This document shows, one piece after another, positions 60,202 through 64,000 of a stretch of DNA of 64,000 nt (positions within the stretch are counted from its first letter, which is position 1; every line of letters begins with the position of its first letter). Where the stretch lies: assembly GCA_036346255.1 (NCBI GenBank), contig CM070617.1, positions 2,211,501 to 2,275,500 on the forward strand, given 5' to 3'. Source of the DNA: Ampelocalamus luodianensis (lineage: Eukaryota > Streptophyta > Magnoliopsida > Poales > Poaceae). The position numbers and the translations under genes are program-made. The notes beneath the pieces are model-generated. The model had not been told where the DNA came from. It saw only the letters and a list, made by a program, of their open reading frames with translations, and searched no databases.

Positions 60202-62228
60202 TGTGGATATTATGAGGATATGTCTGTGATCTTAGGAGGATGATATAATTGGCAATAGTGGTGATGGTTTGTCTAAACACTTGTTTTCGGCAAAATTCAA
60301 AAACCATTAGACTTTAGGCGGTCTGACCGGCCATGAGCAGGCCAAAGGGCCAGCGGTCAGACCGGCCATGAGGGGCGATCTGACTTGCCAATATTTTCTG
60401 TTGAATTTTCGGTTGAGCCAAAAATAGAGGATGCGGGCAAGAGATGGGATTATTCTACACTTGGTTTCATAATTTTTAGAGATTTGAGCTAAAAGTTCTA
60501 TTCGTTTTAAATTTTCAGAGAGGTTTCAGATTTCCAGGGAGAAAATTTGGCTAAGTCCATGAGTGGCCGTCGATCCACCATTGGAAAATCGATCGACTGA
60601 GGCGATTAGATCGCCATGAGTGGCGATCGATCGATTTTATCATGTATTGTTGGTAAGGCGACGATGTTTGTATGTTAGGTCAAATTCATGGTTTTCAGTG
60701 CATATGTATTGCATGATGCATGTTTTGACTAACGTGGATCAAGTTACGAAGAATTTGTGTCCGAAATCTATTTCTTGGTCTATTGTTGTGCAGGAGGCTT
60801 AGAGGTCAACGACAGTCAACGGCGAGGATGATTGGGACTAGACTTGGAGAGCTAACGTCCACAACGATCAAGGATGACAGGTGAAGTCAGTTGACTCAAG
60901 GCGTGGCGGCGCAAAATGGATAAGGATGATCGAACGAAAGGTCGGTGCAAAGGGTTGTATCAAGTGGCGTGAGGTCGGTGCAAATGCCATGGTGGTTTTG
61001 GTGGGAGTCGGATGGGATAAATTTGCCGACATGAAAAGATTCATTGATCAACCTATACGCGGCGAAGCATGGGATTGCTCCATGAAGATTGGACTCGGCC
61101 TTTGGAGAATGATCGAGAAGATGTATTTCGATAACTTCACCAAAATACCATCTTGGCAACTTTTGGCTAAGCCACGACGCAAGATGGCACAAGGAGATAC
61201 AGTTTAGGTCAAGTGAAGATAAAGATCATGAAGAAACGGATTCGGAAAGCCCGGTTCGTCATCTGCTTTGAGAAGCGTGCTTGAGTGTAGACCCATTTGT
61301 GTGTTGGCTTAACAGGTGCCCATTAGGGTCATCTCTCTCAACCTAGCCTCCACTATAAAAGAGAATCTTTAGATGTGGAGTTCTTGAGTCCTTCCAAAAG
61401 AAAAACCCTAATTTGTGATTTGGGGATTTTTACAGTAGTTAAGGCTAGGGTTTTTGAGAGATGTATTGATTGTGTGCTCAAGTGTTAAGCTTTTATCCTC
61501 CATTGTGGAGTGATTGTAAACCAACATCTATCTCAAATCAATCCAAGCAAGATTCCTCCAAGATGAATCTCTTTTTATTCTTACTCTCTTTTTGGTAACT
61601 TTTGGGTTTTGGTGATCCTTTTTTTTCTTTGATTTTTTGTTGTGATCTTGCTTACTGTGATATGTGAGAATGCATATAAGATCATCTTGATCATTTTTTA
61701 CCCACAAGCAAGTTTTAGGTTTAAAGTTTGGTTTTTCCTAGATTCTTATGCCCTCCTTCCCTCATCTATGAAATTCATGGAACTTTTGACTTGATCTTCT
61801 CGGTCATCGATTGGAATAGGTTCTTGACCTTCTTGATGAGCTATAGATGAAATTTGAGGAGATTTGGATCACCGGATCAAAAGTTGAGTCGGTTTGTGAG
61901 TTTAATTCCATGTTGATTTCACTGTTTGTCGTGTTGGAGGTCAGACCACCCCTGGTGAGAGGTCAGGCCGCCCCTAGTGAGAGGTCAAGCCGCTAGGTCA
62001 TCGGTCAGACCGCCCAACTCACTTTGATTCAAGTTTTCGATGTTTTTGGTTGTTGTACTTCAGGTTTTAGATTTGATTCAATACAGACTCCCGCTGTTCT
62101 TTTACTTCGATCTTCATAACTTTCATAGCTATTGGAGTAAGAATTGAGTTGAATCTGATCAAGATGAAAAAAAAAGAGGTAGTACTCCTATTCACCCCCC
62201 CCCCTCTAGTTGCCGTTTTGGTCCAACA
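60202..62228 (+). mobile_element. Solo LTR, 2.03 kb
   Basis: It starts TGTGGATATT and ends GGTCCAACA, flanked by exact CACTC duplications (60197-60201 and 62229-62233). A TATA box (TATAAAA) is at 61354-61360. Near the end a run of ten C's is followed by TCTAGTTGCCG, a layout I know from grass LTR 3' ends. GGTCAGACCG-type phrases recur at both sides (60330-60390, 61940-62015). No internal coding region, primer site or purine tract of its own is present. Frames inside (for example 60881-61207) are unrecognised. Confidence 0.85.
61354..61360 (+). promoter_or_regulatory. TATA box of the solo LTR
   Basis: TATAAAA lies after CCTCCAC. It indicates plus-strand orientation of the LTR, opposite to the host copia element. 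Confidence 0.6.
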
Positions 62229-62230
62229 CA

Positions 62231-62240
62231 CTCCCCCATG
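62231..62240 (-). promoter_or_regulatory. Polypurine tract of copia element 2
   Basis: The minus strand reads CATGGGGGAG just before the LTR start TGTTAAG after removal of the solo LTR. ATGGGGGAG-type tracts are usual in copia elements. Confidence 0.75.
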
Positions 62241-62559
62241 AACAAATACTACGTCATGCACATGCCTTGTTAAAAACCCCACCTTAAAACCCAGTAGGAA
62301 AAATGGATGGAGAAAAGAGTACGTTGCATCAACAAGTTGTATTGCATTGTTACCCTGTTAAAAACTTTAATGTGGAAAATCTTTTAAAAAAACTCATTAA
62401 GAGAAAAAGAGTACAACATATCTACCTTCTGAGTTAATCTTCATAATTAAGGTAAAACTTTAGGACCTTAAGTAGGTTATGATTCAAAGAACCCCCTGAG
62501 CCCTGCAACTCTCTAAGCCACCTCATTCCAATGCCGCAAACACATCGTTGGACAATTGG

Positions 62560-63146
62560 ACGCTGGTAGAGACTTAGTGAATAGATCAACCAGATTTTCA
62601 CACTTCACCGTTCTTCTGGAGTTCATGAGAATAGAAGAATTTAGAAGCAATATGCTTTGTGATATTACTCTTAACATAACCTATTTGCATTTGTGCAATA
62701 CAAGCAGCATTATCTCCATAGATAATTATGGGGGTATCAACGATGTTAATACCACAAGACTTCTGGATATGGCTAATCACTCGTCTAAGCCAAACACATT
62801 CACGTGAGGCTTCATATAGTGCAATAATTTCTGAGTGGTTGGTAGAAGTAGCTATCAAGGTATGCTTAAATGTCCACCAAGAGATGGTTGCACCACCACA
62901 GAGAAATACAAACCCAATATGAGATTTGGCACCGTGGGGATCAGATGGATAACCAGCATCTGTATATCCCACCATAGTCAAGTCTTTGTCCTTCCGGTAA
63001 AATAAGTCGAGATCTTGTGTGCCTTGCAGGTATATGAGAAGAGTCTTAACGCCGGCCCAATGCCTTATTGTTGGAGTTGCACCGTGTCTAGCCAATAAGT
63101 TGACCGCGAACGCAATATCAGGCCTGATGCAGTTCGCAAGGTACAT
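62560..63146 (-). pseudogene. RNase H region of copia element 2
   Basis: The frame reads MYLANCIRPDIAFAVNLL, then TMVGYTDAGYPSDPHGAKSH (first catalytic Asp in YTDAGY), STNHSEIIALYEASREC (catalytic Glu) and IIYGDNAACI (catalytic Asp). It is nearly intact to the linker HELQKNGEV, where a frameshift occurs; LVDLFTKSLPAS continues in another frame to about 62560. It removes RNA from RNA-DNA hybrids during reverse transcription. Confidence 0.85.
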
Positions 63147-64000
63147 CAGTGCTCCTATGACACTTAAGTATGGAATCTCTGGTCCTAAAACTTCTTCATT
63201 TTACATCCTCGGTCCGAACAAGTCTTTATCCATAGTTAGAGATCTCACTACCATGAGGGTCTTTAAAGGATAAGATTTATCCATATTAAATTTCCCCCAA
63301 TACCTTCTTGGTATAGATAGATTGGTGTACTAGGATTTCTTCAGGGAAGTGCTCTAGCTGCAGACCTAAGCAATACTTGGTTTTGCCCAAGTCTTTCATC
63401 TCAAACTCCGTCGCAGGGGTAAGAAATTGCTTCCTTTTTGTCCTTCGCGGTTCTGATGATATTTAGATCATCGATATAAACTAAGATGATACAGAATCCA
63501 TTTTGGGACTTTTTTATAAACACGCATGGACAAATCATCATTATTTGAGTAACCTTTCTTAGGAGAAAATCACTTAGTCGGTTGTACCATATTCTTCCCG
63601 ACTGTTTCAATCCATACAACGACCTCAACAGTTTGACATTATACATGTTGCGATTAGTTTTATTAGGATCCAGAATTCTAACTCCTTTAGGGACTCTCAT
63701 AGACTCTTATATAGATATATGTATCCAATGACCCATATAAATATGTGATTACTATATCCATCAACTGCATTGTTAAAATCATGCTAGCTGCCATTGATGG
63801 TAAGTATCGGAACGTGATTCTACTCATCATAGGATAGTAGGTTTCATTGTAATCAATGTTGGGTCTTTTGTGTGAACCTTTGTGCTACAAGTCTCGCTTT
63901 GTATCTTATCACCTGGTTGTTCTTATTTCTCTTCTGGATGAAAACCCATTTGGATCCTACAAGAAACACTTTAGGAGGTGTTCAGGCGACAGGATCGAAT
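63147..64000 (-). pseudogene. Reverse transcriptase of copia element 2, partial
   Basis: From the window edge the frame has IRYKARLVAQRFTQK (about 63910), then KLLRSLYGLKQSGRIWYNRL (about 63620) and the catalytic block VYIDDLNII (about 63470, with Ile where Ala or Val is usual in YxDD). A stop at 63401 follows. Remnants to 63150 are frame-shifted. The 5' part is outside the window. Confidence 0.82.

Larger units (their letters stand above)
60030..64000 (-). mobile_element. Ty1/copia element 2, 3' part, interrupted
   Basis: On the minus strand, reverse transcriptase, RNase H, a purine tract and the 3' LTR are in order. The 5' part lies beyond 64000. The 3' LTR (60030-60198) is separated from the rest by a solo LTR. 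The protein resembles copia element 1 (shared LKQSGR and FIKKS-NGFCII phrases), but the LTRs differ, so it is a related, not identical, family. Confidence 0.82.

Noticed and set aside
60881..61207. 108-residue frame in the solo LTR
   Set aside because: It matches no known domain and lies upstream of the LTR TATA box; there is no support for expression.
60030..62228. Reading 60030-62228 as one 2.2-kb LTR of copia element 2
   Set aside because: Exact CACTC duplications define 60202-62228 as a separate insertion, and its TATA box points the opposite way.

Overview
This window is nuclear DNA of a grass, most likely an Oryza (rice-like) genome. The evidence is spliced plant genes with GT-AG introns and GC-rich first exons, dense nested plant LTR retrotransposons, CACTA elements with captured host-gene pieces, a Stowaway-like MITE, and a tandem S1/P1-nuclease cluster next to an ABA4 homologue. 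From memory, unchecked, a nuclease pair sits next to an ABA4-like gene near the end of the short arm of rice chromosome 1. No bacterial or organellar features are seen.

Layout. 1-10418: a decayed CACTA-type element, its left end outside the window, holds two exon remnants of a TGD3-like ABC ATPase. It is interrupted by a complete but dead Ty3/gypsy element of CRM type (1033-9011, minus strand). 12078-15282: a second CACTA with both ends and a 3-bp target duplication; it carries an F-box-like gene fragment and an unknown open frame. 17892-32690: a Ty1/copia element split by two very large solo LTRs of one family (18586-23438 and 25890-30053). The first of these has a further 614-bp insertion, so nesting is three deep. 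33030-34730: MITE-like repeats and microsatellites.

35475-58543 is the genic part. It holds three S1/P1-type zinc nucleases, an ABA4 homologue and a TMEM214-like membrane-protein gene. Nucleases 2 and 3 and the 3' half of ABA4 form a recent duplication (about 38070-41933 and 47592-52030), separated by an L1-type LINE that has lost its 3' half. Nuclease 3 is intact (303 aa). Nuclease 2 has a frameshifted C-terminus, a lost cysteine and no TATA box at the position seen in nuclease 3. Nuclease 1 is older, keeps an extra intron and has a 1-nt problem in the signal-peptide exon.

60030-64000: the 3' part of another copia element (minus strand). A 2,027-bp solo LTR has landed exactly at its polypurine-tract/LTR junction.

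The living content is therefore a small secretory-nuclease cluster, a plastid neoxanthin-pathway gene and an ER/membrane protein gene. Most of the rest is transposon sediment whose insertion order can be read from target-site duplications. I found no sign of a new enzymatic system. The notable signals are structural: nested insertions, captured gene fragments, a compensated double frameshift in ABA4, and a duplication junction occupied by a LINE without its 3' end.
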